Numbered from the stretch's first letter, positions 7,483-16,326 are shown. The stretch: DNA of 37,422 nucleotides from UMGS172 sp045636945 (GCA_045636945.1 JAZTYO010000043.1:1-37422), one strand, 5' to 3'. Notes: generated by a model not told the origin, from the letters alone. Numbers and translations: made by a program.

Positions 7483-8327
7483 ATTACAACACCTCCGCTT
7501 GCATCATCGTCATCATCGGAGAACTTGTTTACAACTGCAAGGCTTATAAGAATAATAAGCATTAATACCAATGAAATAGTTGCACCGATGTTGTAATCGG
7601 GAACACTAGAACGGTAGAATTTATCTTCAATAACGTCACCGATCATTTTAATATTACCGTCGGAGAACTGACGGGAGATATAGAAAGTACTTACACAAGG
7701 TACAAAAACCATAGTAATACCTGAAAGCACACCGGGAAGGCTCAAAGGCAGAATAACCCTACGAATTGTACCAAAAACGTTGCAACCAAGGTCATTAGAA
7801 GCCTCAAGCAACGATTTATCAACCTTAGAAATACTTGAATATATCGGCAAAATCATAAATGGCAGATAGTTATAAACCATACCGAAAACGATAACGCCTG
7901 CGTTACCTAAGAATTGTACAGGCTCAAGACCGATAGATTCAAGCAATCGGTTAATAAGACCTTCTTTTTCGAGAATTTGCTGCCACGAATATGTACGGAC
8001 AACAAGGTTCATAAGCATAGGCAACATAACAAGCAACATTAACATACGTTGACTTGAAACGTTAACCTTGGACATACAGTAAGCAAACGGGTAGCCAAAA
8101 ACAAGGCATATCAAAGTAGCCCATAATGCGTAAAGCATTGAGCGCCAGAATACCGTCATATACTGCTTGTGAGTAAACAAGGTCACGATATTAGAAAAAG
8201 TAAAGCTGCCGTCAGCCGTCGTAAAGGCATAATATGCAACAAAGATAAGAGGCACGACGATGAAAACAACAGCCCACAGAAGGTATGGCGCATTAAGAGC
8301 CACCTGTCCGCTTTTAGCTTTATTCAT
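7479..8327 (-). CDS. potB: Spermidine/putrescine ABC transporter, permease PotB
   Basis: PotB is the partner permease of PotC. The 282-residue protein has an N-terminal membrane segment (LLWAVVFIVVPLIFVAYYAF) and about six in all. Its EAA loop, LLEASNDLGCNVFGTIRRVI, is the contact for PotA. The C-terminus ends in a short acidic stretch, FSDDDDDASGG. It overlaps potA by 8 nt and potC by 4 nt. The identification as PotB rather than PotC rests on gene order and on the first-domain sequence. Confidence 0.93.
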   Translation of the reverse strand: MNKAKSGQVALNAPYLLWAVVFIVVPLIFVAYYAFTTADGSFTFSNIVTLFTHKQYMTVFWRSMLYALWATLICLVFGYPFAYCMSKVNVSSQRMLMLLVMLPMLMNLVVRTYSWQQILEKEGLINRLLESIGLEPVQFLGNAGVIVFGMVYNYLPFMILPIYSSISKVDKSLLEASNDLGCNVFGTIRRVILPLSLPGVLSGITMVFVPCVSTFYISRQFSDGNIKMIGDVIEDKFYRSSVPDYNIGATISLVLMLIILISLAVVNKFSDDDDDASGGVVI

Positions 8328-9465
8328 CGACGTTTTCCTCCAAAGCGGCAGCCTCAGCTGCCTCCTCGTTCATTTGGTCAAGCTCATCACTGTAAGAGCT
8401 ATAATCACCGAATTTACCCGAATATTCACTCTTTTTCATAATGTGAATTGCATCTGGTTCAATGAAAAGTCCAACCGTTTCACCGACACCGTGAAAATCG
8501 GTTGTCTGAATCATCCATTTAAAGTTGTTGATGTCAACAATAATCTCATAATGAACACCAAGGAAGGTAACCGATGTGACAACACCCTCGAGCATACCCT
8601 TTATGGGAGGAACAATATCAACATCCTCGGGGCGAATAACAACGTCAACATTTTCATTTGCGGCAAAGCCTTTGTCAAGGCATTCAAACTCTCGTCCGTT
8701 AATCTGCACGAGGTAGTCCTTCTTCATAATACCGTCAATGATATTACTTTCACCGATAAAGTCGGCTACAAAGGCATTTTCAGGCTCATTGTAGATATCA
8801 GCAGGGGTACCGATTTGCTGAATCTTACCCTTATCCATTACAACAACAGTATCTGACATAGAAAGAGCTTCTTCCTGGTCGTGTGTTACAAAAATAAAGG
8901 TAATTCCGGTACGCTTCTGCAGATTCTTAAGTTCAACCTGCATATCCTTTCTGAGTTTCAAATCTAACGCAGACAAAGGCTCATCCAAAAGCAGTACCTT
9001 CGGATGATTAATAATAGCACGGGCAATGGCAACACGTTGCTGCTGACCACCTGAAAGTGTATCAATCTTACGCTTTTCAAGACCTTTAAGATTGACAAGT
9101 TCGAGCATTTCCATAACCTTGTCGTGGATTTGTGATTTAGGCGTTTTCTTAACCTTCAGACCGAATGATACGTTATCATAAACATTCAGGTGAGGAAAAA
9201 GGGCATAACGCTGAAAAATAGTATTTATGTTTCTTTTGTGAGGCGGAACTGCGTTTATATTTTGCCCCTCAAAAAAAACATCTCCGCTATCCTGCGACTC
9301 AAAGCCTGCAATAATACGCAGGGTAGTTGTTTTTCCACAGCCCGAAGGACCAAGGAATGTGACAAACTCACCATCCTTGATGGTTAAATCAATACCATCA
9401 AGCACGACTTCAGAGTCATAAGACATACGGATGTTCTTTAATTCAATAATGTTGTTTTGGCTCAT
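8320..9465 (-). CDS. potA: Spermidine/putrescine ABC transporter, ATP-binding protein
   Basis: PotA hydrolyses ATP at the inner face of the membrane to power polyamine import. The 381 residues show Walker A GPSGCGKT (39-46), the Q-loop IFQRYALFPH, the signature LSGGQQQRVAIARA near residue 140, Walker B VLLLDEPLSALD and the switch FVTHDQEEAL. After about residue 235 comes a TOBE-type regulatory domain. The C-terminus is acidic. The ribosome binding site AAAGGGGG, 9 nt upstream, is inside the long-range stem of the leader described at 9466-9650, so translation of the first gene, and by coupling of the whole operon, may be switched by RNA folding. Confidence 0.94.
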   Translation of the reverse strand: MSQNNIIELKNIRMSYDSEVVLDGIDLTIKDGEFVTFLGPSGCGKTTTLRIIAGFESQDSGDVFFEGQNINAVPPHKRNINTIFQRYALFPHLNVYDNVSFGLKVKKTPKSQIHDKVMEMLELVNLKGLEKRKIDTLSGGQQQRVAIARAIINHPKVLLLDEPLSALDLKLRKDMQVELKNLQKRTGITFIFVTHDQEEALSMSDTVVVMDKGKIQQIGTPADIYNEPENAFVADFIGESNIIDGIMKKDYLVQINGREFECLDKGFAANENVDVVIRPEDVDIVPPIKGMLEGVVTSVTFLGVHYEIIVDINNFKWMIQTTDFHGVGETVGLFIEPDAIHIMKKSEYSGKFGDYSSYSDELDQMNEEAAEAAALEENVDE

Positions 9466-9650
9466 TTAAGCATCCCCCTTTGCGGCAAAAAGGCCGACAA
9501 AACCATAATGGCTCTGCGCAATCCCCGTAATGTTTCTGTCAGTTGCCCTCCGCAAAGGGTTTTTCATAGTTCTCTGACACGAATCTCGGATCGGAACTAC
9601 GGCAAAAAAACTCAACATCACTCAATATAACACAGATGCAAAAACGCATT
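9466..9650 (-). promoter_or_regulatory. Structured 5' leader of potABCD, candidate riboswitch or translational attenuator
   Basis: The transcript from the promoter at 9657-9685 would begin near 9650 and carry about 185 nt before potA. Three helices are visible on the minus strand. CGTAGTTC (9601-9594) pairs with GAACTATG (9572-9565). CCCTTTGCGG (9559-9550) pairs perfectly with CCGCAAAGGG (9485-9476), a 10-bp stem closing a 64-nt loop; its 3' arm contains most of the ribosome binding site. Inside the loop CTGACAGAA (9542-9534) pairs with TTTTGTCGG (9502-9494), enclosing a junction with CCATTATGG. I do not recognize a known riboswitch class. A polyamine ligand would make biological sense but is inference. 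Confidence 0.6.
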
Positions 9651-9660
9651 AGTGTTATAT
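9625..9660. promoter_or_regulatory. Palindrome at the pot promoter, possible operator
   Basis: ATATAACAC (9625-9633) and GTGTTATAT (9652-9660) are perfect 9-bp arms, with an inner ATGC/GCAT pair. The element covers part of the -10 box and the start point of the pot promoter, where a repressor would block transcription. It is followed on the plus strand by a T run (9665-9672), so it could also act as a plus-strand terminator, but no plus-strand gene ends here. Confidence 0.55.
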
Positions 9661-9685
9661 TATCTTTTTTTTAATGAAATGTCAA
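9657..9685 (-). promoter_or_regulatory. Sigma-A promoter of potABCD
   Basis: On the minus strand TTGACA (9685-9680), a perfect -35, and TAATAT (9662-9657) are 17 nt apart. The start point would be near 9650. The stretch 9686-9867, between this promoter and the divergent ruvC promoter, is AT-rich and holds no other feature I can support. Confidence 0.8.
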
Positions 9686-9867
9686 TAATTTTTGCTAAAA
9701 TACTGTGTAAATCCTGTAAATAACAGTATAAATCTTAAAAAAATACACAATTTACTTAATTTTGCTCATAAATCCAACCCTAAAACTCTCGTTTTCTCTT
9801 AAAACTCGTGTGTGATTTTCACAATAATTATATCAAGTAAAAGTATTCATAAAAGTAAGGAAAGCTA

Positions 9868-9896
9868 TTGATATTTTAATATGTATGTGATATAAT
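9868..9896 (+). promoter_or_regulatory. Sigma-A promoter of the ruvC operon
   Basis: TTGATA (9868-9873) and a perfect TATAAT (9891-9896) are 17 nt apart, placing the start near 9903 and about 48 nt before ruvC. Confidence 0.8.
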
Positions 9897-9950
9897 TCTA
9901 AGATGAATTATTGTGGGTAGATATTGTTCGCATTTTGGAGGTGACGGAAA

Positions 9951-10454
9951 GTGTATATTCTTGGCATTGACCCCGGTTATGCTATTGTTGGCTACGGTGT
10001 TGTGCGTTACGAGGGCAATAAGTTTACACCCGTTACCTACGGTGCTATCACAACCCCTGCAGGTTTGCCGTTTATAAAACGACTTGACATTATCTTCAAC
10101 GAAATGACTCGCATTTTTGCAACATATAAAATTGATGCAATGTCGATTGAAAAGCTGTTCTTTAATACCAATACAACAACGGCTATCGACGTTGCACAAG
10201 CAAGAGGAGTTATTGTGCTTTCGGCCGAAAGAAACGGAATCCCTGTTTTTGAATATACTCCGTTGCAGGTAAAATCAGCAGTTACGGGCTACGGTAAAGC
10301 AGAAAAACGTCAGATTATGGAAATGACGAGGATGCTTTTGGGGCTGCAAAGCGTTCCAAAACCTGATGATACCGCCGATGCTTTGGCTTTGGCTATTTGC
10401 CATGCTCATTCGGCAGGCTCAAGTCTTGGACGTCTTAATTTGAATTTGAGGTGA
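9951..10454 (+). CDS. ruvC: Crossover junction endodeoxyribonuclease RuvC
   Basis: RuvC cuts Holliday junctions symmetrically to finish homologous recombination. The 167-residue protein carries the acidic catalytic residues in the expected places: D7 in LGIDPG, E67 in MSIEKLFF, and the aspartates of KPDDTADALALA near residues 139-144. It starts with GTG; GGAGGTGA lies 6 nt upstream, which decides the start. It is first in the operon and followed after 6 nt by ruvA, so resolvase and branch-migration motor are made together. Confidence 0.95.
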   Translation: MYILGIDPGYAIVGYGVVRYEGNKFTPVTYGAITTPAGLPFIKRLDIIFNEMTRIFATYKIDAMSIEKLFFNTNTTTAIDVAQARGVIVLSAERNGIPVFEYTPLQVKSAVTGYGKAEKRQIMEMTRMLLGLQSVPKPDDTADALALAICHAHSAGSSLGRLNLNLR

Positions 10455-10460
10455 TAACTT

Positions 10461-11066
10461 ATGATATATTCGCTTAACGGAATTTTGGTTTATGCCGACC
10501 ATCAGTTTGGTGTAATAGAATGTGCAGGTGTTGGTTTCAAGTTTGCCGCTTCTACCAAGACACTTGCGGCACTACCGCCAAAGGGTAGCAAAGCATTTGT
10601 TTATACCTATATGAACGTCAAAGAGGACGCGGTTGACCTTTACGGATTTGCTGATACCTCCGAAATGGAGCTGTTTAAGCTTATCACCTCTGTAAACGGT
10701 GTTGGTCCTAAAATTGGTATTGCTATTTTGTCTGATTTCACTGTTGACCAATTAAGCCTAGCAATCGCTTCTGGTGATGCCAAAACCTTAACAAGAACAA
10801 GCGGTGTTGGATTGAAATTGGCACAAAGAATTGTTCTTGAACTAAAAGATAAAATGGCAAGCGGTATAACAACCGTTTCTGAAACGAGCACTGGCACCGT
10901 TCAGGATATCGCTGACGGCTCTTCACCTAAGGATGCCATTGCGGCACTCATTCAGTTCGGTTATAGCCATTCCGAAGCAGCAGCAACTGTTGCCAAATGT
11001 GACCTTTCTAAGTCGACCGAAGATATTATCAAGCAGGCTTTACGCTTGTTATCCACTAAATTTTAA
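10461..11066 (+). CDS. ruvA: Holliday junction branch migration protein RuvA
   Basis: RuvA binds the four-way junction as a tetramer and loads the RuvB motor. The 201 residues show the N-terminal OB domain (MIYSLNGILVYADHQFGVIE), the two helix-hairpin-helix motifs (ITSVNGVGPKIGIAIL and TRTSGVGLKLAQRIVLELKD), and a C-terminal domain that contacts RuvB (DAIAALIQFGYSHSEA). Length and order are standard. It lies between ruvC and ruvB with gaps of 6 and 12 nt. Confidence 0.95.
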   Translation: MIYSLNGILVYADHQFGVIECAGVGFKFAASTKTLAALPPKGSKAFVYTYMNVKEDAVDLYGFADTSEMELFKLITSVNGVGPKIGIAILSDFTVDQLSLAIASGDAKTLTRTSGVGLKLAQRIVLELKDKMASGITTVSETSTGTVQDIADGSSPKDAIAALIQFGYSHSEAAATVAKCDLSKSTEDIIKQALRLLSTKF

Positions 11067-11078
11067 CGGAGGTGCAGT

Positions 11079-12122
11079 ATGCAGGATTTTGATTACGAAA
11101 GCAGAATAGTTGCCCCCGAATACACCCCCGTTGACAGTGATATTGATACATCGCTCAGACCTAAGATGCTGACTGAGTACATTGGTCAGGACAAGGTCAA
11201 GGAAAATCTTGATATTTATATGAAAGCCGCAAAATTACGCGGAGAGTCGCTCGACCATTGTCTTTTATACGGACCTCCGGGACTTGGAAAAACCACTCTT
11301 GCAGGCATTATAGCCAACGAAATGGGAGTAAATCTTCGTGTCACATCAGGCCCTGCAATCGAAAAACAGGGCGACCTTGCGGCGTTGCTTACCAACCTTA
11401 ATGAGGGTGACGTTCTTTTTATTGATGAGATTCACCGTTTATCAAGAAGCATTGAGGAAATTTTATACCCTGCAATGGAAGATTTTGCACTTGATATTAT
11501 CATCGGCAAAGGTCCTTCAGCGAGGTCAATCCGTCTTGATTTACCAAAATTTACTCTTGTTGGTGCTACAACGCGTTCTGGTCAGTTGACTGCACCTTTG
11601 CGTGACCGTTTTGGTGTACTTTTACGTCTTGAACTTTATACGCCCGAGCAGTTGGCCGACATCGTTACCCGTTCAGCAGGTATTCTTAATATAGGTATTG
11701 AACGTGAGGGTGCTTTGGAAATTGCATCTCGTTCAAGAGGTACACCGCGTATCGCCAACCGATTGCTTAAACGTGTTCGCGATATTGCGCAGGTTGAATA
11801 TGATGGTGTTATAACTGAGGAAATTGCTATGAAGGCGCTGACACGTTTTGAGATTGATGAGTTAGGACTTGACGATTTTGACCGCAGGATGCTGTCTACG
11901 ATTATCAAGACATATAACGGCGGTCCCGTTGGGCTTGATACATTAGCCGCCGCTGTAGGTGAGGACAGTGTTACTATTGAGGACGTTTACGAGCCATATC
12001 TGATGCAAATTGGATTCCTTTCGCGTACAAGCAGAGGACGTTGTGTAACCCACGCAGCTTACGAGCATCTTGGTATCCCTCACGGAAACTGTGATGCTTG
12101 TGCCGAACAACTTAAACTGTAA
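11079..12122 (+). CDS. ruvB: Holliday junction branch migration ATPase RuvB
   Basis: RuvB is the hexameric AAA+ motor that pulls DNA through the RuvA-bound junction. The 347 residues include LRPKMLTEYIGQDKVKENL, Walker A YGPPGLGKTTLAG, Walker B VLFIDEIHRLSRSIEE, sensor 1 VGATTRSGQLTAPLRDRFG, the arginine-finger region, and the C-terminal winged helix with IEDVYEPYLMQIGFLSRTSRGR. GGAGGTG precedes the ATG. The length matches the family. Confidence 0.96.
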   Translation: MQDFDYESRIVAPEYTPVDSDIDTSLRPKMLTEYIGQDKVKENLDIYMKAAKLRGESLDHCLLYGPPGLGKTTLAGIIANEMGVNLRVTSGPAIEKQGDLAALLTNLNEGDVLFIDEIHRLSRSIEEILYPAMEDFALDIIIGKGPSARSIRLDLPKFTLVGATTRSGQLTAPLRDRFGVLLRLELYTPEQLADIVTRSAGILNIGIEREGALEIASRSRGTPRIANRLLKRVRDIAQVEYDGVITEEIAMKALTRFEIDELGLDDFDRRMLSTIIKTYNGGPVGLDTLAAAVGEDSVTIEDVYEPYLMQIGFLSRTSRGRCVTHAAYEHLGIPHGNCDACAEQLKL

Positions 12123-12132
12123 AGGATTTTTT

Positions 12133-12999
12133 ATGAGAGTAGTTACAGGTTTTGACGATTACGAGCTTATTGATGCTTCGGACGGAGAACGTCTTGAGCG
12201 TTGGAAGGATATAATACTTATCAGACCCGACCCGCAGGTTATGTGGCACGGCGACCGCAAGAACCCCTTGTGGTGCAATGCACACGCTAAGTATCACCGT
12301 TCTAACTCGGGTGGCGGTCATTGGGAAATGCTAAAAAAAGTGCCGTCGGTATGGAACGTTGATTTTAAGGATTTGACCTTCCGCTTGAAGCCTATGGATT
12401 TCAAGCATACAGGTCTTTTTCCTGAACAGGCTGTTAACTGGGAGCTTATGAGCGAGTGTATCAAGAATGCAGAACGACCCGTTAAGGTGCTGAATCTGTT
12501 TGCTTATACCGGTGGAGCAACCATTGCTTGCCTTAAAGCAGGTGCAAGCGTAACCCACGTTGACGCATCAAAAGGTATGGTTTCGTGGGCAAAGGAAAAT
12601 GCCGTTGTTTCGGGTGTCGGTGACCGACCAGTCAGATGGTTGGTTGACGATTGCTTGAAGTTTATTGCTCGTGAAATCCGTCGAGGAAATAAGTACGACG
12701 GTATCGTTATGGACCCTCCGTCCTACGGCAGAGGTCCCAACGGAGAGGTTTGGAAGATTGAACAGCAGTTGGATGAGCTTTTGTATCAGACAGCTCAGAT
12801 TTTGAGTGATGATGCAATTTTTTTCCTGCTAAACTCATATTCGGGCGGAATTTCTCCGACAATTATCAATTACATGGTTAAAAATATAGTTATCGGCAAG
12901 CGTAAAGGCGATGTTACAACCGATGAAATCGGTTTAAAGATTACCGACCGAGATATTGCATTGCCTTGCGGATGCACAACTCTTTGGACAAATAAATAA
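12133..12999 (+). CDS. Class I SAM-dependent RNA methyltransferase (RlmI/COG1092-like, no PUA domain)
   Basis: The C-terminal half is a Rossmann methyltransferase: VLNLFAYTGGATIACLKAGA binds SAM, THVDASKGMVSWAKENA continues the fold, and IVMDPPSYGRG is the DPP(S/F)Y catalytic motif seen in RNA m5C and related base methylases. The N-terminal 100 residues are specific to this subfamily and lack the PUA domain of RlmI. The substrate is likely rRNA, but which base cannot be said. The ATG at 12133 is preferred over an upstream in-frame start inside ruvB: AAAGGA stands about 7 nt before it. The product has 288 residues and begins 10 nt after ruvB. Confidence 0.8.
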   Translation: MRVVTGFDDYELIDASDGERLERWKDIILIRPDPQVMWHGDRKNPLWCNAHAKYHRSNSGGGHWEMLKKVPSVWNVDFKDLTFRLKPMDFKHTGLFPEQAVNWELMSECIKNAERPVKVLNLFAYTGGATIACLKAGASVTHVDASKGMVSWAKENAVVSGVGDRPVRWLVDDCLKFIAREIRRGNKYDGIVMDPPSYGRGPNGEVWKIEQQLDELLYQTAQILSDDAIFFLLNSYSGGISPTIINYMVKNIVIGKRKGDVTTDEIGLKITDRDIALPCGCTTLWTNK

Positions 13000-13013
13000 A
13001 AGGAAGTAAAAAA

Positions 13014-13862
13014 GTGGAAACTTTAATAAATGTGGACAATATCACATTTGAATATGATACCGACGACGGTTCTCAAGAGGTTTTAAGAGATTTTTCCGTG
13101 ACATTTAATAGAGGTATGTTTACTGCCGTTTTAGGACACAATGGCTCGGGCAAGTCAACTCTTGCAAAGCTTTTGAACGGTCTTTTGGTTCCGACAAAAG
13201 GCAAGGTTGTTGTTTTAGGTATGGATACTGCCAACGAAGAACGTTCGATTGATATAAAACGTAATGTTGGAATGGTTTTTCAGAATCCCGACAATCAGTT
13301 GGTTGCCACCGTTGTTGACGAGGACGTTGCTTTTGGACTTGAAAACCTCGGTTTGCCTCACGACGAGATGGTTAAAAGGGTAGATGAGGCTTTATCTTCG
13401 GTCGGTATGCTTGAATTCAAAAAAAGTGCTCCCCATAATCTTTCAGGCGGTCAGAAGCAACGTGTTGCCATTGCAGGTATTATTGCAATGGAGCCCAAAT
13501 GCATCGTTTTTGACGAGCCTACAGCAATGCTAGACCCGAGAGGTCGCAAAGAGGTTATGGACGTTATTCTGAAGCTTTGCCGAGAGAAAAATATAACAGT
13601 TATTCTTATAACACACTATATGAACGAGGCTGCTTTGGCTGACCGTGCTATTGTGCTTGATAAAGGCAAAATTGTTCTTGACGGCAAACCCTCGGATGTT
13701 TTTATGGAAATTGATACCTTAAAGCACGCAGGTCTTGACGTTCCGCAACCGACAGAACTGTGTGCAATGCTCAAAAAGTCGGGCATTGACCTTGAAAAAG
13801 GCGTCTTGTCGGTTGAAGACAGCGTCGAGGCATTGACCAAGGCTTTATCGGAGGAAGTTTAA
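13014..13862 (+). CDS. ecfA1: ECF transporter ATPase EcfA1
   Basis: EcfA1 and EcfA2 form the ATPase pair of the energy-coupling-factor transporters, which import vitamins and metals through exchangeable S components. The 282 residues show Walker A GHNGSGKST, the Q-loop VFQNPDNQLVATVVDEDVAFG, signature LSGGQKQRVAIAG and Walker B CIVFDEPTAMLD. The start is GTG with AGGAAG 7 nt upstream. Its stop overlaps the ecfA2 start by 1 nt. No S-component gene lies nearby, so this module is probably shared by several S components encoded elsewhere. Confidence 0.92.
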   Translation: METLINVDNITFEYDTDDGSQEVLRDFSVTFNRGMFTAVLGHNGSGKSTLAKLLNGLLVPTKGKVVVLGMDTANEERSIDIKRNVGMVFQNPDNQLVATVVDEDVAFGLENLGLPHDEMVKRVDEALSSVGMLEFKKSAPHNLSGGQKQRVAIAGIIAMEPKCIVFDEPTAMLDPRGRKEVMDVILKLCREKNITVILITHYMNEAALADRAIVLDKGKIVLDGKPSDVFMEIDTLKHAGLDVPQPTELCAMLKKSGIDLEKGVLSVEDSVEALTKALSEEV

Positions 13863-14728
13863 TGGTGCTTATAGAAGCTAAAAACCTTGTTTATACCTAC
13901 GGACAAGGTACACCTTTTGTAACACACGCCGTAAATGACGTATCGTTCAGTGTTGAAAAGGGCGAAATAATCGGTCTTATCGGTCATACTGGCTCAGGCA
14001 AATCGACTATTGTACAGCAGTTGAACGGTTTGATTAAACCTGAAAGCGGTGAAATTCTGCTTGACGGTAAGAATATTCACACAGATTTCAAAAAAATTAA
14101 AGAGGTTCGTTTTAAAATAGGACTTGTATTTCAGTATCCCGAGTATCAGCTTTTCGAGGAAACCGTTGCTAAGGATATTGCTTACGGTCCTCGAAATATG
14201 GGACTTCCTGAGGCAGAAATAGCTGAACGCGTAAAGTATGCCGCTAATATGGTGGGTCTTGGTGAAGAATTTATGGAAAAATCACCTTTTGACCTTTCAG
14301 GCGGTGAAAAACGTCGTGTTGCTATTGCAGGAATTATTGCAATGAAGCCGGAGGTACTTGTCCTTGATGAGCCTACTGCAGGACTTGACCCTATGGGACG
14401 TGATATGATTTTGTCACGTATCAAGGATTACCGCGATGAAACGGGTGCGGCAGTTATTATTGTTTCTCACAGCATGGAGGATATGGCCAAAACTGCCGAT
14501 AAACTTCTTGTTATGAACAAGGGTAATATCGAAAAGTTTGATACCGTAGCCAACGTTTTTGCCGATGCTGAACGCTTGGCTGAAATCGGACTTGATATCC
14601 CTCACGTAACTAAAATTGCAATAGAACTGAACAAAAGAGGCTTTGATATCCCTAAGAACGTGTTTACCGTAAAGGATTTACACGATGCGATATTGAATCT
14701 TCGAAAGGAAGGTGTCAACAATGGCTAA
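13862..14728 (+). CDS. ecfA2: ECF transporter ATPase EcfA2
   Basis: This is the second ATPase of the ECF module: 288 residues with Walker A GHTGSGKST, Q-loop VFQYPEYQLFEETVAKDIAYG, signature LSGGEKRRVAIAG, Walker B VLVLDEPTAGLD and switch SHSMEDMA. The Q-loop and LSGGEKRR wording is typical of EcfA2 as opposed to EcfA1. It overlaps ecfA1 by 1 nt and ecfT by 8 nt, so the three subunits are made in coupled amounts. Confidence 0.92.
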   Translation: MVLIEAKNLVYTYGQGTPFVTHAVNDVSFSVEKGEIIGLIGHTGSGKSTIVQQLNGLIKPESGEILLDGKNIHTDFKKIKEVRFKIGLVFQYPEYQLFEETVAKDIAYGPRNMGLPEAEIAERVKYAANMVGLGEEFMEKSPFDLSGGEKRRVAIAGIIAMKPEVLVLDEPTAGLDPMGRDMILSRIKDYRDETGAAVIIVSHSMEDMAKTADKLLVMNKGNIEKFDTVANVFADAERLAEIGLDIPHVTKIAIELNKRGFDIPKNVFTVKDLHDAILNLRKEGVNNG

Positions 14729-15557
14729 CGTTACCTTCGGACAATTTATCGACACCGATTCCTTTGTTCATAAGCTTGACCCGAGAACAAAGCTTATGTT
14801 CTTGATTGCGTATATTGTTTTTATCTTTATAGCTGGTAATTTTATCTCTCTAGGACTTTTATTTGTTTTGCTGATTGTGGCTATGTTTGTTTCAATAATA
14901 CCTGTAAAAATGTATTTAAGAAACATTAAAGCAATACTGCCGATTATTCTTATTACTGCTTTGCTTAACGTATTTTATACATCGGGCGGAAAAGTTTTAG
15001 TTGACTGGTGGATTTTCACCATCACAGCCCAAGGTATCTACCGTGCAGTATTTATGGCAGTCAGAATTATACTTTTGATTCTTTCAAGCGCCGTTTTGAG
15101 CTATACAACCTCTCCTACGTCGCTTACAGGTGCTATTGAGAGTCTTTTATCACCATTGAAGTTTATCGGACTTGGTAATGCAGTTCATACAATGGCTATG
15201 ACTATGACCATTGCCCTGAGATTCATTCCAACGCTTATTGAAGAAACCCAAAAGATTATGAATGCACAAAAGGCAAGAGGTGCTGACCTTGATTCGGGCA
15301 ACCTTTTGAAAAAGGTCAAGGCTCTGTTGCCGATTCTTATACCTTTGCTGATTTCGTCTGTTCGACGTGCTTATGAATTGGCTGAGGCTATGGAATGCCG
15401 TTGCTATAACGGTGGAACGGGAAGAACTAAGTACAGAATTATGAAGTATTCTGTCCGTGACCTTTTCACTGCAATTTCTTTGTGTATTATTTTTGCGGGT
15501 TCTGTGCTGATTAACGTATTTTACAGTCAAATTTTAACTTTTATTCCTTTTATCTAA
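14721..15557 (+). CDS. ecfT: ECF transporter membrane component EcfT
   Basis: EcfT is the membrane coupler that joins the two ATPases to the S component. The protein (278 residues) has hydrophobic segments near residues 27-60, 72-90, 100-125 and at the C-terminus, and the long cytoplasmic helices with the coupling motif MNAQKARGADLDSGN and AYELAEAMECRCY. The ATG at 14721 fits AAGGAAGG 8 nt upstream better than the GTG at 14712. In other Firmicutes ecfA1-ecfA2-ecfT-truA usually follows rplQ; here it follows ruvB and a methyltransferase. Confidence 0.92.
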   Translation: MANVTFGQFIDTDSFVHKLDPRTKLMFLIAYIVFIFIAGNFISLGLLFVLLIVAMFVSIIPVKMYLRNIKAILPIILITALLNVFYTSGGKVLVDWWIFTITAQGIYRAVFMAVRIILLILSSAVLSYTTSPTSLTGAIESLLSPLKFIGLGNAVHTMAMTMTIALRFIPTLIEETQKIMNAQKARGADLDSGNLLKKVKALLPILIPLLISSVRRAYELAEAMECRCYNGGTGRTKYRIMKYSVRDLFTAISLCIIFAGSVLINVFYSQILTFIPFI

Positions 15558-15568
15558 AGAGGTGCTTT

Positions 15569-16312
15569 ATGCAGAGGTTTTTGCTGACAATTAAATATGA
15601 CGGCACAGCCTACTGCGGATGGCAAGTACAACCCAATGCCGTTTCGGTGCAAAGCACTATTCAAAAAGCATTGATTGAACTGACCGGTGAATCTGAGCTT
15701 TGTGTTACCGGTTGCAGTCGTACCGATTCGGGTGTTCATGCCAATATGTTTTGCTTGCATTTTGACAGTGATACAACAATACCACCCGAGCGAATTCCGT
15801 TTGCTTTAAATACTAAGGTTCCTGACGATATTTGTGCGGTTGAATGTATTATCGTTCCAAACGATTTTCACGCAAGATATTCAAGCCTTGGTAAGACCTA
15901 TATTTATAAGATATACAACTCTAAAACACCCGATCCCTTTAAATATAAGTATTATCTGCAGGTTGACCGACATATTGATGAAAAGGTACTGAATGATGCA
16001 TGCCAATACTTTGTTGGTACTTATGATTTCAAGGGCTTTTGTTCGGTTGGGTCTTCGGTTGTTGATACCGTCAGAACCGTAAGTGACTGTCATGCCGAAA
16101 GACACGGTGATGATGTTATTATAAGTATTACTGCTAACGGTTTTTTGTACAATATGGTGCGCATAATTGTTGGCACTTTGCTAGAGGTTGAACAGGGAAA
16201 AATCAATATAAAAGACCTACCAAGCATCATTGCTTCTGCTGACCGTGAGTTGGCAGGACCAACTGCTAGAGCACACGGACTTTATCTTGAAAAGGTGCAT
16301 TATAACCTTTGA
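15569..16312 (+). CDS. truA: tRNA pseudouridine(38-40) synthase TruA
   Basis: TruA converts uridines 38, 39 and 40 of the tRNA anticodon stem to pseudouridine. The 247 residues show LLTIKYDGTAYCGWQVQPNA at the start, the catalytic aspartate D53 in CSRTDSGVHA, and FLYNMVRIIVGTLLEV toward the end. The length is typical. An AGAGGTG ribosome binding site precedes the ATG, 11 nt after ecfT. Confidence 0.95.
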   Translation: MQRFLLTIKYDGTAYCGWQVQPNAVSVQSTIQKALIELTGESELCVTGCSRTDSGVHANMFCLHFDSDTTIPPERIPFALNTKVPDDICAVECIIVPNDFHARYSSLGKTYIYKIYNSKTPDPFKYKYYLQVDRHIDEKVLNDACQYFVGTYDFKGFCSVGSSVVDTVRTVSDCHAERHGDDVIISITANGFLYNMVRIIVGTLLEVEQGKINIKDLPSIIASADRELAGPTARAHGLYLEKVHYNL

Positions 16313-16326
16313 TTTGGGAGATATAA

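Noticed and set aside
9625..9672. Plus-strand terminator at the pot promoter
   Set aside because: The hairpin and T run look like one, but no plus-strand gene ends nearby and it coincides with a strong minus-strand promoter.
12978..13013. Vitamin riboswitch before the ECF module
   Set aside because: The genes are packed in an operon with a 14-nt gap; there is no leader to hold one.
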